Positions 1 to 11,514 of a stretch of DNA of 64,000 bases are shown here, piece by piece. Made by a program: the position numbers and the translations under genes. Source of the stretch: Eurosta solidaginis (lineage: Eukaryota > Arthropoda > Insecta > Diptera > Tephritidae); contig NC_090320.1 of the NCBI RefSeq assembly GCF_040869045.1, positions 143,614,941 through 143,678,940 of the forward strand. The letters are read 5' to 3'. The notes beneath the pieces are model-generated. The model did not search any database. It had not been told where the DNA came from and saw only the letters and a program-made list of their open reading frames with translations. The stretch's first letter is position 1, and each line of letters begins with the position of its first letter.

Positions 1-1821
1 CGATCTGAAGACCAGATGAAAAGGCAGAGATACAATATTCACTGAACTCCACAAGATTGGAAACGGTAGAGCGACCAGAAACAAACCCATGCTGTCTCGG
101 ACAGATCAAGTGCTTCACTGAAAAATAAATCTTTTCCTTGACAACGCACTCAAATAGCTTAGAAACGGTGGAAAGCTTTGAAATTGACCTGTAAGTGCAG
201 ACATCAGTCTTACTGCCAGATTTATAAATAGGAGTTATCGAGGCGAATTTCCAAGCATCAATAAACTCACCAAAGCTAAGTGACAAATTGAACATGATCT
301 CTAACGGGACAACTAAGGAAGCGCATCCTTTTAGCAAGGCAGCCGAGAGACCATCAATGTCAGCTTTAGTAGAGTTGCTCAGTTTCGAGATACCACTGAA
401 GATATCTTCAGATGAAATTGGCATTGAACCAAAATTTAGGGACGAATAAATTTCAGACGAGAAGTCAGACGAGGGACTAGCATCATTATTAGCAAAATTA
501 GAACTAAAAAATTCAGCAAACGCGTTAGCCACATTGTGGGGAGTGTTAGCAGGTCTGTCATTGCAGAAGACGGTGGCAGGCACCGAGGAGCGAGATTTCT
601 TCGACTTAACGTAATTCCAGAATGCTTTCGGGTTAGACTTTATATTCGTCTCAAAGCTTGTAATGTAGTTTCTGTAAAGAAACTGCTCTAGACAGTTGAA
701 ATCCTTCACATAATGTTTATATTTGGTAAGAAATAACGGGTTTTTGGTTCTTTTAAACTTTTTGAAGAACTTGTTTCTTAAATTCTTCAACTTTTTTAAC
801 CTTGTTTTGTACCATGGCAACCTATATGGTTTCCTTTTCGCAACTTGTAAAATATTTCAAAGCAATGACCAACATCAGAGATGGAAAGCAAATTGGCCCA
901 GTCTATTTCAGCTAGATCCTGATCGAGTCTAGAAAAATCACACTTCGAAAAGTTAAATGGAAAATCATCAATTAAAGAGCGAGCTCCAAACTCATAAAAT
1001 TTGAGTTTAAGAATTAGAGCAGAATGGTGCATATCCGTCGGAGCGAATGGCGCATGGCACTCAGAAAGATTAGAATTTATGTCATTACTAATAAAAATTA
1101 GATCTAATATTCTATCGAACCTGTTTTTGAAACTATTGATTTGATGCAAATTTAGACTTAAGATATTATCTATAACGTATGACTCAAAAGACTTAGTAAT
1201 ATTATTAAGTAATAGGCCTGACGCAGAGTAACTATGAGACCAAGAAATATCACAAAGGTTAAAATCCCCTAAAACACATAAGTGATTATCTCTTAATTTA
1301 TTTAAAACTAGGGACGATATATTGTTAACATGAGCTTTGTAAATTTCTTCCAAGCTGTTCGGCGGTATGTATGATGCAACCAGATATAGAGATTCAGACT
1401 GTGGAGAACCACGGACATTGACGCAGATCTGGTCAAGGATGGTATCAGAATTATCTAACCTAATAAGGGAGGCATTATACTTGCGTTGGACAGCGATTAC
1501 GCCACCCCCTCTTGAACGCCCAGTTTTAGTACAATCCCTGTCCTTACGAAAAACGACGAATAGCTTGGGATCGAAGAACTCAGCGTCGAAGAAATCCGAA
1601 GTAAGCCAGGATTCAACAATGACAAAAATATCGTACTCCAATTGGCAACTAAATGCTCTCAAAATGTGTGATTTAGTCCTGATACCAGAAGCATTTTGGA
1701 AATACAATTTAAGCTGTTTGTTAATTATGTTCTCATTACTGCTGGAAGCTAGGTGAACTGGAGTTGCTTTTCCACTTGAGGAAAAAAACGGAAAGGGCGA
1801 ACATTCACACCAGCAGGCCAC
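1..1821 (-). pseudogene. non-LTR ORF2: apurinic endonuclease + reverse transcriptase (partial)
   Basis: Residues from about 37 of 1821-796 form an exonuclease-endonuclease-phosphatase fold: YFQNASGIRTK, the catalytic Glu in IVESWL, GDFNLCDISW, then RILDLIFIS and TDMHHSAL near the end. A one-base loss near 835 breaks the frame. In the shifted frame 830-1 is open with no stop and reads through the RT fingers (TPIYKSGSKTDVCTYRSIS, then RQHGFVSGRST). The palm YADD motif would lie beyond the window start. The enzyme nicks the target and primes reverse transcription there. Apart from the one frameshift the coding sequence is well kept, so this is a fairly young copy. Confidence 0.85.
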
Positions 1822-3156
1822 AAATCTGGCGATAAAATTTTCTCATAAACAGCATTAGTAACGCCAAGCTTAAAGTTGACTTTGGTTATTGAGTCTACAG
1901 GTGTATCTTTCTTAACGAGCCCTTTGCATGAAAAATTAGATCGATCAGCCTTCAGATGCCTTACCAGGTAGCTAATAATATCATTAGAAGAAACTGACGG
2001 CTGAAATGACGATAGATGAAGCCAAATCATTCCAACGACTCCCAACTCATTATTAGCATTAGAGCCAACGAAATTGGCATACGACGCTTGACAACTTCAG
2101 TGCTATCTTTCAGCGCAGAAGGGGATAAAGATGCAGGCGTAGAAATAGATGTAGGTGCAGAAGTTGTAATCGAACCGACAGTGCTAGGCTGCTTACGACG
2201 TTTGTATGTTTGTTTGGTATTAACATTGTTTTTGTTACCAGCGCCATCCATACAGGTAACATTAGAGTTATTAGCCTGTTATTTAAGAACCGAAGCAAAC
2301 GATCTACCACTATTAGCAGAATTATTAACAGAGTTATTCTCATACGTTTGAGACACAGCTGTGGTGGTAGCATTGTTAATAGCTATTGGTACTGAAGAAT
2401 TATTTTTGTTGTTTTCAACGTTCATAGCACTATTTTTAACAGTAGAACAAGCATCAACAATGGTAGCCATAGCACACATATTAGCAACTGCTGTATGTTT
2501 AGAAGCAGCAGGCAAAGCAGAAAGAATAACTACTTTTTACTTGTCGGGTGTGACGATGAGGAAGTACCATTAGAATGAGCAGCACCAATTATACCCACAT
2601 TCGAACGAACATTGGAAACAGCAGCAATGCATGACTCAGAGGAAGAGCGAGAGCGACAGGTAGCAAGCGGCAAGTTACAGAGCGCCTTCTGCATAGAGCT
2701 TAGCTTAACTTGCAGGTCGCTGACTTGTCGACGTAAACGATTACCTTCGTCTATTGATGTTTTAAGCAGACGTAAAGTCTTCTCTTCATTGCCTTTTAGC
2801 ACAGCAATATCACACACTAACGACTTCAATGTTTTTTCTATATTGCACAAATTATCGTGATTGTTTTTGTTTTGCATATCTTCATTGAGTGAACCAGCAG
2901 GCAGCAAGAGTAGGTCATTTACAATACACGATGACGCTTTGTTAGATGATGATTTAAGAGAGGCGGGCGGCAATCGAATCGACCCACGACGCTCACACGC
3001 ACAATGTTTACAGTAAAAAGCACTATTAGACTCTCTTAAAAAGTCTAAGTCAGTCTCCAAAACACCCACACAGGGAAGATGAAAAAGTACCGAACACTTA
3101 GCACATTGAACCTTAGGTTGAGTGCGCTCAACTCTAAGACCACAAATACAAGGCAT
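1749..3156 (-). pseudogene. non-LTR ORF1 (PHD finger, coiled coil, C-terminal nucleic-acid-binding-like domain)
   Basis: The first 208 codons (3156-2530) open with Cys pairs CIC, CAKC, a His-Leu-Pro-Cys block and CKHC, a PHD-like cross-brace zinc finger at residues 3-53. A charged, probably coiled-coil stretch follows at about 100-165, then a Ser/Asn-rich linker. The frame shifts near 2525, continues 2515-2027 through a stop at 2279-2281, then shifts again near 2040 into 2045-1749. The last part has the WLHLSSF...DIISYL pattern and the WPAGVNVRPFRFF end seen in many insect ORF1 C-terminal domains. ORF1 proteins bind element RNA; that role is family knowledge. At least two frameshifts and one stop. 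The end overlaps the start of ORF2. Confidence 0.75.
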
Positions 3157-3184
3157 TAGAGTAAAACAAGCAACAAAAGCTATT

Positions 3185-3246
3185 AACTATGCCACAGTAC
3201 ATATAGCAACAAATGCAATTAATTATGTCACAGTACATATAGCAAT
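3185..3246. repeat. two-copy 36-bp direct repeat
   Basis: The string cacagtacatatagcaa occurs at 3193 and again at 3229, with related sequence before each copy. It lies between the 5' end of the non-LTR element and the gypsy remnant. No coding potential is seen in 3157-3290. Confidence 0.55.
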
Positions 3247-3289
3247 ACAAAATCGTTGCAGAGCGATTAAAAAACACGTCCGGTCAGTA

Positions 3290-4063
3290 CGACTGTTCGA
3301 TCGAAATTGTATGAAAGGTAATTCACCATACCAAGTATTTATTCCGTCCCTAGTCATAATAGTAGCTTTTACCTGTCTATGAAATCTCTCAACAATACCA
3401 AGTAGTTTAGTTAACTCTGAAAATAATTTTGATGTAAACTGACTACCTTAATCAGGAGTAACTTTCAACCGAACTCCGAAACGAGAAACATTCTCTGAAA
3501 AATTTGTTTGCAACTGTTGCTGATATATCTTTTAAAGCATATGCCTCTGGCCTGCGAGTAAACCTACCAATAATTGTCAAAATAAAACGACGTTCTTTAG
3601 AAACTGTCAAAGGTACAACTATATCTAAATGAATGTGTTCAAATCTGATCTTTGGAATTGGAATTTTGCTAATGAGAGAATTAGTGTGACGATAAACCTT
3701 GGATTTTTGACAGTTAAGACACTCTTTGGTCATATTAGGCCAATAATATTTCTTAACTATGAGTCGTCGCGTAGCTCTCGGACCGGGATGTGCAATTCCA
3801 TGCAACATGTCTTTCGTAATTTACTAGGATTCTCTCCTGCAATTTCACACCAAATATTGAAATTGAAAATAGAGATATTAACTAATTTTAAATTTAAAAA
3901 TTGAGGATCAGTTATAAGCTCGTTTAAATCACTATCATTCTGTGGTTCCGTTTGTAAAATTTTAAAGTTCACTTCCGAATTCTGTATTGCACTAAATTCA
4001 AAGGCTCTGAAAGTGTATCCGCTACAATTTTGGATTCCCCTTTAATATACTATATGTCATCAG
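3290..4063 (-). pseudogene. Ty3/gypsy RNase H tail and integrase remnant
   Basis: Reading down from 4063, the RNase H end (KGESKIVADTLSEP) leads into a linker and then the integrase zinc-binding region (HPGPRATRRLIVKKYYWPNM, CLNCQKS) and catalytic core (FEHIHLDIVVPL). The second core Asp of the usual TIIDRF block is Gly here (TIIGRF), so the enzyme would be inactive. Past 3452, scattered frames still show the ERFHRQVKATI-type block down to about 3290. Related in sequence to the integrase at 44404-44847. The upstream side is cut exactly at the hAT insertion at 4064. The gag-PR-RT half of a similar minus-strand element lies at 13396-14990 and may be the other part of the same insertion. Confidence 0.75.
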
Positions 4064-4737
4064 CAAGGGTGGGCATGAGCTTAGCACCTGCTAAGCGGCC
4101 ATATACGTATACAACGAGCGAACGAAAAATGACTACTTCGTCAAAATCAACGACCAAACACATTTAGTTTGCTTTCGACGTCCGTACAATTAGAAGGTGT
4201 CGCATGCAATATTACCACAGAGAACGGTCGAAAAATACGTACATATGAATGAAAAATTTTCAATGTTGTCCCCGAAAAAGTGTTTGTAATTTTTTTGCAT
4301 TTTTCAGAAGTAAAATATAGTAGTTTTAGTATTTTTAAACTGTTTTATTTAGCTTGACTTGACAGGCCGTTGTGAACGAATTTTGTAATTAAAATTTAAG
4401 TAACTTTCCGATAAGGTACAAGCTTGAAACTTGGAATATAATATATTTCAAAAAATCGTATTTGTGGTCCGATTAGGCTCATATTTCATATCGCCGCTAG
4501 GTGGCGCAAGGATCGAAATATTATTTTATCTTCACATTAACCAGTAGGTGAATATCGATGGAATCTTACTGCTCATAACAGTTTAAGTTTGTTATTCATA
4601 TGGTGATTCCACCATGTAAGTTGTTTTTGTTAAAAATAGCAAACATAGGGAGACAATGCTTTATAAAAAATAATGAATAACAAAAACATAAGAAAGTAAA
4701 TTAAAGCTCAACTCCATTAAACCATAAAATAGAAAAA

Positions 4738-5400
4738 CTACGAAGAAATATATTTAATTAAATCATCGTAATTTAAAACGAAATTTGAAACTTTAACTCT
4801 TAGCAGATCTTCCAAGTGTTCATCAGTGCGCTTGCTTCTGTACGAATTTATAATAAAAGCCATAGATGAAAACATTGATTCGCACATATAAGTTGTTTCA
4901 AAAATCGAGCACAACTTAAAAATTTCAGCTTTCAATAAAGGGTATTTCTGCTTCCAAAATTGAACTCCCCCTCCTAAAGGCAAGGCGAAATCATTGTGAA
5001 GTAATTTTATCTCTTCTTGCAGCCGCAGTTCCATATCTTCTACTGCACACAACAGAGGGTTTTCGTATAAATGTATCAAAAGTTTAATTTTATTAAAATC
5101 ATGAAATCTTTGTTGCTAACAATTTTTGAGATCTTCAAATGACGGTTAATATTGAGAGATCTTGTCTTGCATTTGAAATCGGTCACATACATCCCTAGTA
5201 TTTTTAAAATTATCTAAAATGCCTTCACGAAGCTGGGATACTAGAATATCAAGTCGCTTTTCGAATATTTCTAGAGCTGCAATATAGTCAAAAATAAATT
5301 TGTTATTTCCTTGAGTACTTATATTTAATTGCGAAAATAAAATGGACACATCACACAAAATGGCAAGGCTTAGCAAAAAATTAGGATCTTTTAATTTGAC
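4738..5400 (-). pseudogene. hAT transposase middle and C-terminal dimerisation region
   Basis: 5400-5146 reads LKDPNFLLSLAILCDVS and FDYIAALEIFEKRLD, the central region of SCAND3/ZBED-like hAT proteins. After a frame change, 5079-4738 carries the C-terminal dimerisation block: KYPLLKAEIFKLC, TYMCESMFSSMAFI, SYRSKRTDEHLEDLLRV. The segment corresponding to the catalytic core between residue ~150 and here is largely missing even if the non-LTR insert is removed, so the copy was probably already internally deleted. A near-identical C-terminal block recurs at 10533-10264. Confidence 0.75.
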
Positions 5401-7058
5401 TTATCTTGTTTGGTTGATTTTCCGACAGGGTGGATAAATAATGTATATTGGAACGATTTTCCGCCATCCCTTGTCAAATTTGGTTTTGAGACAAACCGGT
5501 TTCGGCGTTGTGCCATCATGGGGATTATTCTCGCCTCATTATGCAGATGGTGTTCTGGGGACATAAGAAGACAGCCCGTGGCGATTCTGAGAGCAGTATT
5601 TTGGCAGGCCTGTAGTTTCTTCCAGTGGGTAGTTTTTAGGCTTGGCGACCATATGGGTGACGCGTAGCACGTAATCGGCTGGCTAATTGCTTTGTATGTG
5701 GTCATGAGCGTTTCTTTATCTTTTCCCCAGGTACTGCCAGCAAGGGATTTGAGGATTTTATTACGGCTCTGAATTCTCGGAACAATTGCGGTTGCGTGCG
5801 CACCAAAATGTAGATCCTGATCAAACGTCACACCCAAGATTTTGGGGTGTAGGACAGTCGGTAGCGTAGTGCCATCGACGTGGATGTTCAATATGGTCGA
5901 CATTTGGGGCGTCCATGTTGTAAATAAGGTCGCGGAAGATTTAGTCGGTGACAATGCCAGGTTTCGCGAGGCGAAAAAACTGGAGAGATCAGGGAGATAG
6001 CCGTTTATTTTATTGCATAGCTCATCGATCTCTGGGCCTGGGCCTGTGGCCATTATTGTGCAGTCATCGGCGTAGGAAACGATTGTGACTCCTTCCGGTG
6101 GTGAAGGTAGCTTAGATATGTAGAAATTAAACAAAAGTGGGGATAGGACACCACCCTGTGGCACCCCTTGTTTAATTCTCCTTGGTTTTGATGTTTCGTT
6201 TCTGAATTGCACCGATGCCTGCCGACCACCCAGATAATTTGCGGTCCACCTTTTAAGACATGGGGGAAGGGTAGACCCCTCCAGGTCTTGCAGTAACGAG
6301 CCATGGTTGACCGTATCAAAGGCTTTTGATAGGTCTAGCGCTACGAGTACTGTTCTATGGTGGGGGTATTGATTCAAACCGCAATTTATTTGGGTGTCAA
6401 TGACATTTAGCGCGGAGGTAGTGCTATGGAGTTTTCTGAAGCCATGCTGATGAGGGGCTAGCTGCAAATGTGCTTGAAAATAAGGGAGCAAAATGGCTTC
6501 AAGCGTCTTTGCCACTGGCGATTGGAGAGATATCGGACGATATGACTCACCTACGTTAGCTGGTTTCCCAGGCTTTAGTAGCGGGACCACCTTGCCCATT
6601 TTCCATTTCTCGGGTATGACAAAGGTGGAAAGAGACAGGTTGAAGACATGCGCTAAATATTTGAAACCCTCTTTCCCTAGGTTTTTAAGCATCGGCATGG
6701 CTATGCCGTCTGGGCCCACTGCTTTGGATGGTTTAGCGCTACCAATGGCGTCCTCAACCTCTCTAGCGGTGATGGTGATTGGTGACGCGCTGAATTTGTG
6801 TTTATGTGCGTGTCTATTGGCTCTCCGTCTATCTTTGTCGACCGTAGGATGCATTATATATTGTCGGCAGAAAGCGCTCGCGCATTTTTCCGCATCCGAC
6901 AGCACCTTATCGCCAAAGGCGATGGAAACTTTGTCTTTGTGCTTAGTCGGATTCGATAGGGACTTTACGGTGGACCAAAGTTTACCTACACCGGTAGAGA
7001 GGTTACAACCTCTTAGGTGCTCTTCCCATTTCGCCCGCTTGTGTTCGTCCACAAGCAA
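5391..7058 (-). pseudogene. reverse transcriptase domain of the 2A non-LTR element
   Basis: A 555-codon open stretch holds a complete RT catalytic region: KAVGPDGIAMPML, VPLLKPGKPA, SYRPISLQSPVAKTLE, HGFRKLHSTTSA, LVALDLSKAFDTV, IKQGVPQGGVLSPLLF and the palm VSYADDCTIM. A thumb-like region with LGVTFDQDLHF and CYASPIWSPSL follows. Coding similarity to copy 2 ends near AQRRN (about 5500); the last 35 residues read into a different sequence, so the C-terminal end is lost. At least two frameshifts between 7060 and 7330 separate this from the endonuclease. Confidence 0.85.
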
Positions 7059-7326
7059 TCTGATGCGTTGGTTTATATCCCTTATTTGGGGGTCGCCTGG
7101 ATCAAGCTGTCGTATAAGGTCGCGTTCCCTCGCTAAGCTCGCGGCCTCCGCCGGGAAGTGGGCCGGATTTCGGGAATTCTCCCGGCGGGAATGAAATGTG
7201 CCGAGGCGGATTCAATGACCTTACGGAAGGCACGCTCCCCTTGGCGGGCATCAGTCGGGATAGGGAGGGCAGCAAAGCTGCTGTCTGTTGCAGATTTATA
7301 TTCTTCCCACTTTCCTTTTTTGAAGT

Positions 7327-8127
7327 TTATGAAAGTGCGTTTTTCGGTGACGATGAAGTCGGCGGTACGCTCGAACGAAATAAGTATGGGCAGGTGGTCG
7401 GCTGCCAGTTGACGCAGTTTACGAGTTCTGCGCTCACGATTGAGATGTCTGGCGAGCTATGACAGCTTCCTACCATACGTGTGGGGGCGTCTCCGTTTAT
7501 TGTGCAGAACGTCGTTTCTTCTATTTGATCCGCCAAAATCTCACCCCTACTGTTCGCCCGCAAGTTTGAATGACATAGGTCGTGATGGGCATTGAAATCG
7601 CATAAGATAATGCGATTGTTGCCAGTGAGTAAGGCCTCGATATTAGGGCGGTATCCACTGGGGCAACAGGTGACAGGAGGGATTTAGATGTTGATGATTT
7701 CTAGATTTGCATCGCCTGACCGGACAGATAGGCCTTGACGTTCTAAGACATTGTCCCTGCGGTCGATGCCAGGATCAAATATATAATATTGCACAGAGTG
7801 GTGTATAATAAACGCGAGTCCGCCTCCATTTCCGCTCTCGCGGTCTTTCCTGTGGACATTATACCCAGAGCAGGTCTGCAATGCAGATCTTGCTGTGAGT
7901 TTAGTCTCTTGAATCGCAGCAATGCGGATGTTGTGCCGCTTCATGAAATCAACTATCTCCGTAATCTTCCCAGTTAGTCCATTACAGTTTAACTGCAGAA
8001 TTCTGAAGTGCATGAGGGGTGACGCCGCCACTCTAGTGGTAAGTGACGGGTGACTACGCCTAGGTTGAGGAAGGCCAGGACGCAATTGCTGTTGTGGCCT
8101 TGGGACTCGGCGCCCTTGGGCAAGCAT
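7327..8127 (-). pseudogene. APE endonuclease domain of the 2A non-LTR element
   Basis: Codons from about 38 of 8127-7684 start the fold with RILQLNCNGLTGKI, the catalytic Glu in IAAIQETKLT, and RKDRESGNGGGLAF. A stop replaces Tyr of IYIP at 7684. The domain continues in broken frames to 7327 with IRANSRGE...FCTINGD and SSPDISIVS. Copy 2 (39887-39279) is uninterrupted through the same part and shows the GDINAHHDLW block. The domain nicks target DNA to start reverse transcription. Confidence 0.8.
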
Positions 8128-8457
8128 TGGGGTACCCGGATGACTTGGGTTTGCGACCTGGCAACATGGCGCGATGAAACCCGTCGAGGGGTTGCCGTCG
8201 CGGAGACCAGAACATCTAGGAAAGTGGCACCACCCAAGGCGGGAACTGCATTGAGCGGATGTCGCAAACCTATATATTATGTGCTGTCAGACGGTGCAAA
8301 CGCAGGTAGGGACTAAGAGTCTGTTTCCCTGACCTGCACGATTGCTGCCAGAAAAGAGGGGGGGGAGGGGGGGGAGAAGAAGACGGGGGCAGGGGCTGAT
8401 GCTCAGCATTGCTACCAGCTCTACTACGAAGGTAGTAGTTATGAGTGGTATCAGCTG

Positions 8458-8940
8458 TTAGAGTTGTTGGCGCCGTGGGGCGCGAGCAGCAGCGGGTACT
8501 TGTTGTGGCTTGCTGAGCAGCGAGGCTGCTGGAAGGTAGTGGGGGGCGCTTAGGCGTAGACTACGGGACGCCCTTGGGCGTGAGCAGCAAGGAGCCACAA
8601 AAGATTTATAAAAGTTACGTGGACGTCGGGTTTTGGGATCAAGCCCAGAACAACCTGTCCGATGCAACCATCCCTTGCACGAGACACACTGAACAGAGTA
8701 TGACCGTCCTAAAAAGATTCTTTTCTGGCAAATGCAGCAAAACCATTTCTCAGGACCGGGGTCAGGAGACGGACCCGGATTGGGTTCGATACCTTCCCGG
8801 AGTAAGAGAATATGTAGCAGTCCTGCTGCAAGGAGCTGCTGGGAGGATGACAATTTGTGGGAAGGACGAAACAAATTAAATGGGGTCACACTGAAATGAC
8901 AGTCCTTGGTCGGGAAAAATCCCGAGTCGCTCCGGTACAT
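8458..8940 (-). pseudogene. non-LTR N-terminal region: 2A-like ribosome-skipping motif + PHD finger
   Basis: Residues 41-57 read LLHILLLREGIEPNPGP, a hydrophobic run followed by E-x-NPGP, the core of 2A peptides. The motif lies at 8793-8770. Virus-like 2A sequences at the N-terminus of APE-type non-LTR elements are established knowledge. Here the usual Asp three residues before Glu-x-Asn is Gly, which occurs in some functional 2As. A PHD-like finger follows: CCICQKR, CVSCKGWLH, then APCCSRP, at about residues 68-115. The same arrangement is in copy 2 at 46657-46313, so it belongs to the family. Ends in a Pro/Ser/Ala-rich linker with a frame break near 8458. Confidence 0.75.
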
Positions 8941-8959
8941 AGAACCGACTGCCTTGGGA

Positions 8960-9364
8960 AGCGTTATCCGTCACGTGATTGTACGTCGTGATAAGGGAAT
9001 ATCACCAACATGTTTGGCTAACTCCAGCCCTTTTTCTCCAAAGCACTCCAGGACGGCTACAGCCAAATCTTTAAAAAAAGTACCATCTTCTAATGGCTTA
9101 CCTTTTTTTGCTAAAGCAAAACTAACCACGAAAGAAGCTTTCAATTTCTTCCAATTCATTTATTTTTGAACGTTCCAAAGAAGCAAGCGTACATTCGAAG
9201 AACTTTATCATTTTTTCCTCAGGGGTAAGAGTATTTACGCTCCTGTGGAGTAAAACGAAATGTCGACTTAAGCTTTGCTTGCAAATGAAGTTTATAATTT
9301 TCCCGCAAACTAAGCATTGTGGCTTATTGGCGCTATTTAAAACAAAAAAAAAACTACTTCCCAT
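8960..9364 (-). pseudogene. hAT transposase N-terminal part (BED zinc finger)
   Basis: The first 80 codons (9364-9122) contain a BED-type finger: CLVCGKII, then SLSRHFVLLH, giving the C-x2-C...H-x4-H spacing. A frame change near 9130 leads to 9159-8971, with SFALAKKGKPLEDGTF and IPLSRRTIT, which matches the region just after the BED finger in the ZBED/SCAND3-like branch of hAT transposases. Coding sequence stops at about 8960, where a non-LTR 5' end begins. The rest of the protein resumes at 5400. BED fingers bind the transposon ends; this is family knowledge. Confidence 0.75.
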
Positions 9365-9589
9365 TCAATCTGAAACATTTTGCATTCATAAGTACGTACA
9401 ATACTTTCGTATTGTACGACCAAACACTGTACTAAGACTGCGTGTGATACGTGCTTATAGTACAAGCGCTGGAATCAAGCTAAATAAATATTTGATTTTG
9501 CATTCGTGCTAGCCACGCGTTCGTGTATAATAACACATTCTCAATTTGGTAATCGTGTAAATGTAGTGGTGCCCACCTATGGTCATCAG

Positions 9590-10495
9590 CAAGGGTGGGC
9601 ATGAGCTTAGCACCTGCTAAGCGGCCATATACGTATACAACGAGCGAACGAAAAATGACTACTTCGTCAAAATCAACGACCAAACAAATTTAGTTTGCTT
9701 TCGACGTCCGTACAATAAGGAGGTGTCGCACGCAATATTACCACAGAGAACGGTCGAAAAATACGTACGTATGAATGAAAAATTTTCAATGTTGTCCCCG
9801 AAAAAGTGTTTGTAATTTTTTTGCATTTTTCAGAAGTGAAATATGGTAGTTTTAGTATTTTTAAACTGTTTTATTTAGCTTGACTTGACAGGCCGTTGTG
9901 AACGAATTTTGTAATTAAAATTTAAGTAACTTTCCGATAAGGTACAAGCTTGAAACTTGGAATATAATATATTTCAAAAAATCGTATCTGTGGTCCGATT
10001 AGGCTCATATTTCATATCGCCGCTAGGTGGCGCAAGGATCGAAATATTATTTTATCTTCACATTAACCAGTAGGTGAATATCGATGGAATCTTACTGCTC
10101 ATAACAGTTTAAGTTTGTTATTCATATGGTGATTCCACCATGTAAGTTGTTTTTGTTAAAAATAGCAAACATAGGGAGACAATGCTTTATAAAAAATAAT
10201 GAATAACAAAAACATAAGAAAGTAAATTAAAGCTCAACTCCATTAAACCATAAAAGAGAAAAACTACGAAGAAATATATTTAATTAAATCATCGTAATTT
10301 AAAACGAAATTTGAAACTTTAACTCTTAGCAGATCTTCCAAGTGTTCATCAGTGAGCTTGCTTCTGTACGAGTTTTTAATAAAAGCCATAGATGAAAACA
10401 TTGATTCGCACATATAAGTTGTTCCAAACATCGAGCACAACTTAAAAATTTCAGCTTTCAATAAAGGGTATTTCTGCTCATCAAAATTCAAATTC
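9590..10495 (-). mobile_element. second, truncated copy of the same hAT, directly abutting the first
   Basis: From 9590 the sequence repeats 4064 onward at near identity: the same terminal bases, the same non-coding 3' block and the same C-terminal transposase region (10533-10264, KYPLLKAEIFKLC...). It begins directly after the 8-bp gtcatcag that also ends copy 1, so the two copies share the duplication between them. Identity stops near 10495, where copy 1 continues in transposase but this copy goes into unrelated sequence. 10496-10660 has no feature I can name. Confidence 0.75.
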
Positions 10496-11239
10496 AATGG
10501 TGGAGCCTCTATGTAAAGCGGCGGCACTGCCATCTATAGATATTCGTTATCGCAAATCTAAATATCGATCTTTGCTGGTTATTATCGGTTTGTTTGGGAA
10601 AAAGTTGCATGTTAACAGAATGGGATTGGGAGAGATCTGTTTAATCTTACGCAATTTGTAATGAAGTTATTGTGGTAGTAGTGCAGTTTAGGGGCCCCAT
10701 CCTAAAGGTGGGCCAAGATTTTCGAGTGAGGTATCAAAAGACGCGTATTTACGTCTAGATTAAAAAACCGAAAGCGGAAGTTAACTTGTTATCGGCGAAA
10801 AACACGTTTCTGTGATACATATTGTTCCCGCTCGTCTACAATCTTTTAAGTGCACACATCACTTTACTTTTTATATTTAGTATATTAACATAATCTAACT
10901 TTCACGAATTAACGAAAAAATTATGTTAAATTTCACTAATTTACTTAGAAAATATCAACACAAATATTGCAAAAAATTTCTGTCCAAATGAAAACACATG
11001 AAAGTGAACAGTGTTGCCAGCGCAGCAACGATGGAAATTAACTTTGTTGTTCTCTGTTAGGATTAATACAAGGCGGTGGCGGCTCAACATAAATTTAAAT
11101 AAACGTACAATTACACTATTTTTGTAATTTACTGAATATTTTGTAATTTAATATATTAAAAGAGAGGAGAATACGTCCATTTATCCAAAGAAAGTGATGC
11201 TGGCAAATATTTGGAATTTTTATTTTTATTTAGGCGCAG

Positions 11240-11500
11240 TCTTTTCTCGTTTTCTCTTCTCTTCCCTTCTTTATTCTCTTCGCTTCTCTTGCCTTCTTTC
11301 TTCTCTTCCCTTCTCTTCTCTTCCCTTTACTTCTCTAATCTTCTCTTCCCTTCTATTTTCTTCTCTCCACCCTTCCCTTTTCTTCTCCACCCTTTCCTTC
11401 TATTCTTTTCCGTTTCCTTCTCTTCTCTTCACTTCTCTTCTCTTCCCTTCTTTTCCTTCTCTCCTCTTCTCTTCTCCTTCCTACCCCTCTCGCTTAAATC
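11240..11500 (+). repeat. polypyrimidine tract (TTCTC/TTCCC type)
   Basis: About 260 bases made almost only of C and T in irregular 5-bp units such as cttctcttcccttc. It gives accidental open frames rich in Ser, Leu and Phe on the plus strand, which are not genes. Such tracts can form triplex DNA and are slippage-prone. Confidence 0.85.
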
Positions 11501-11514
11501 GTATCATAAAATAT

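Larger units (their letters stand above)
1..3156 (-). mobile_element. CR1/jockey-group non-LTR retrotransposon, 5' portion
   Basis: Two consecutive reading regions on the minus strand have the classic non-LTR order: an ORF1 with a PHD-type zinc finger, then an ORF2 with an apurinic endonuclease and a reverse transcriptase that leaves the window at position 1. The PHD finger in ORF1 and the RT motif style fit the CR1/jockey group; the clade is inferred from memory. Frames are broken in both ORFs, so this copy is dead. The 5' end lies near 3160; the 3' end is outside the window. Confidence 0.85.
5401..8962 (-). mobile_element. non-LTR retrotransposon with 2A-like motif, copy 1
   Basis: The 5' end near 8962 shares its first bases with a second copy near 46645, so the end is real. 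The order on the minus strand is a 2A-like motif and PHD finger, a Pro-rich linker, an APE endonuclease and an RT. The 3' part after the RT is missing; the RT runs out near 5500-5400, where hAT sequence resumes. Copy 2 (37212-40084 plus 46244-46645) supplies the missing 3' end, which finishes in (CAA)n. The region 8130-8458 is the low-complexity Pro/Gln linker and reads in several broken frames. Confidence 0.85.
4064..9581 (-). mobile_element. hAT-family DNA transposon, split by a non-LTR insertion
   Basis: The 8-bp string gtcatcag stands at 4056-4063 and again at 9582-9589, exactly flanking the element, as expected of a hAT target duplication. Short imperfect inverted ends match: caagggtgggca at 4064 and the complement of tgcccacctatg ending at 9581. 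Inside, on the minus strand, are a BED zinc finger and start of a transposase (9364-8971) and its middle and C-terminal dimerisation part (5400-4738). Between them sits a non-LTR retrotransposon. Without that insert the element would be about 2 kb. 4064-4737 is non-coding 3' sequence. Confidence 0.8.

Noticed and set aside
723..932. Plus-strand open frames across the first non-LTR element (also 1367-1756, 2016-2351)
   Set aside because: They are antisense to a well-supported ORF1 and ORF2.
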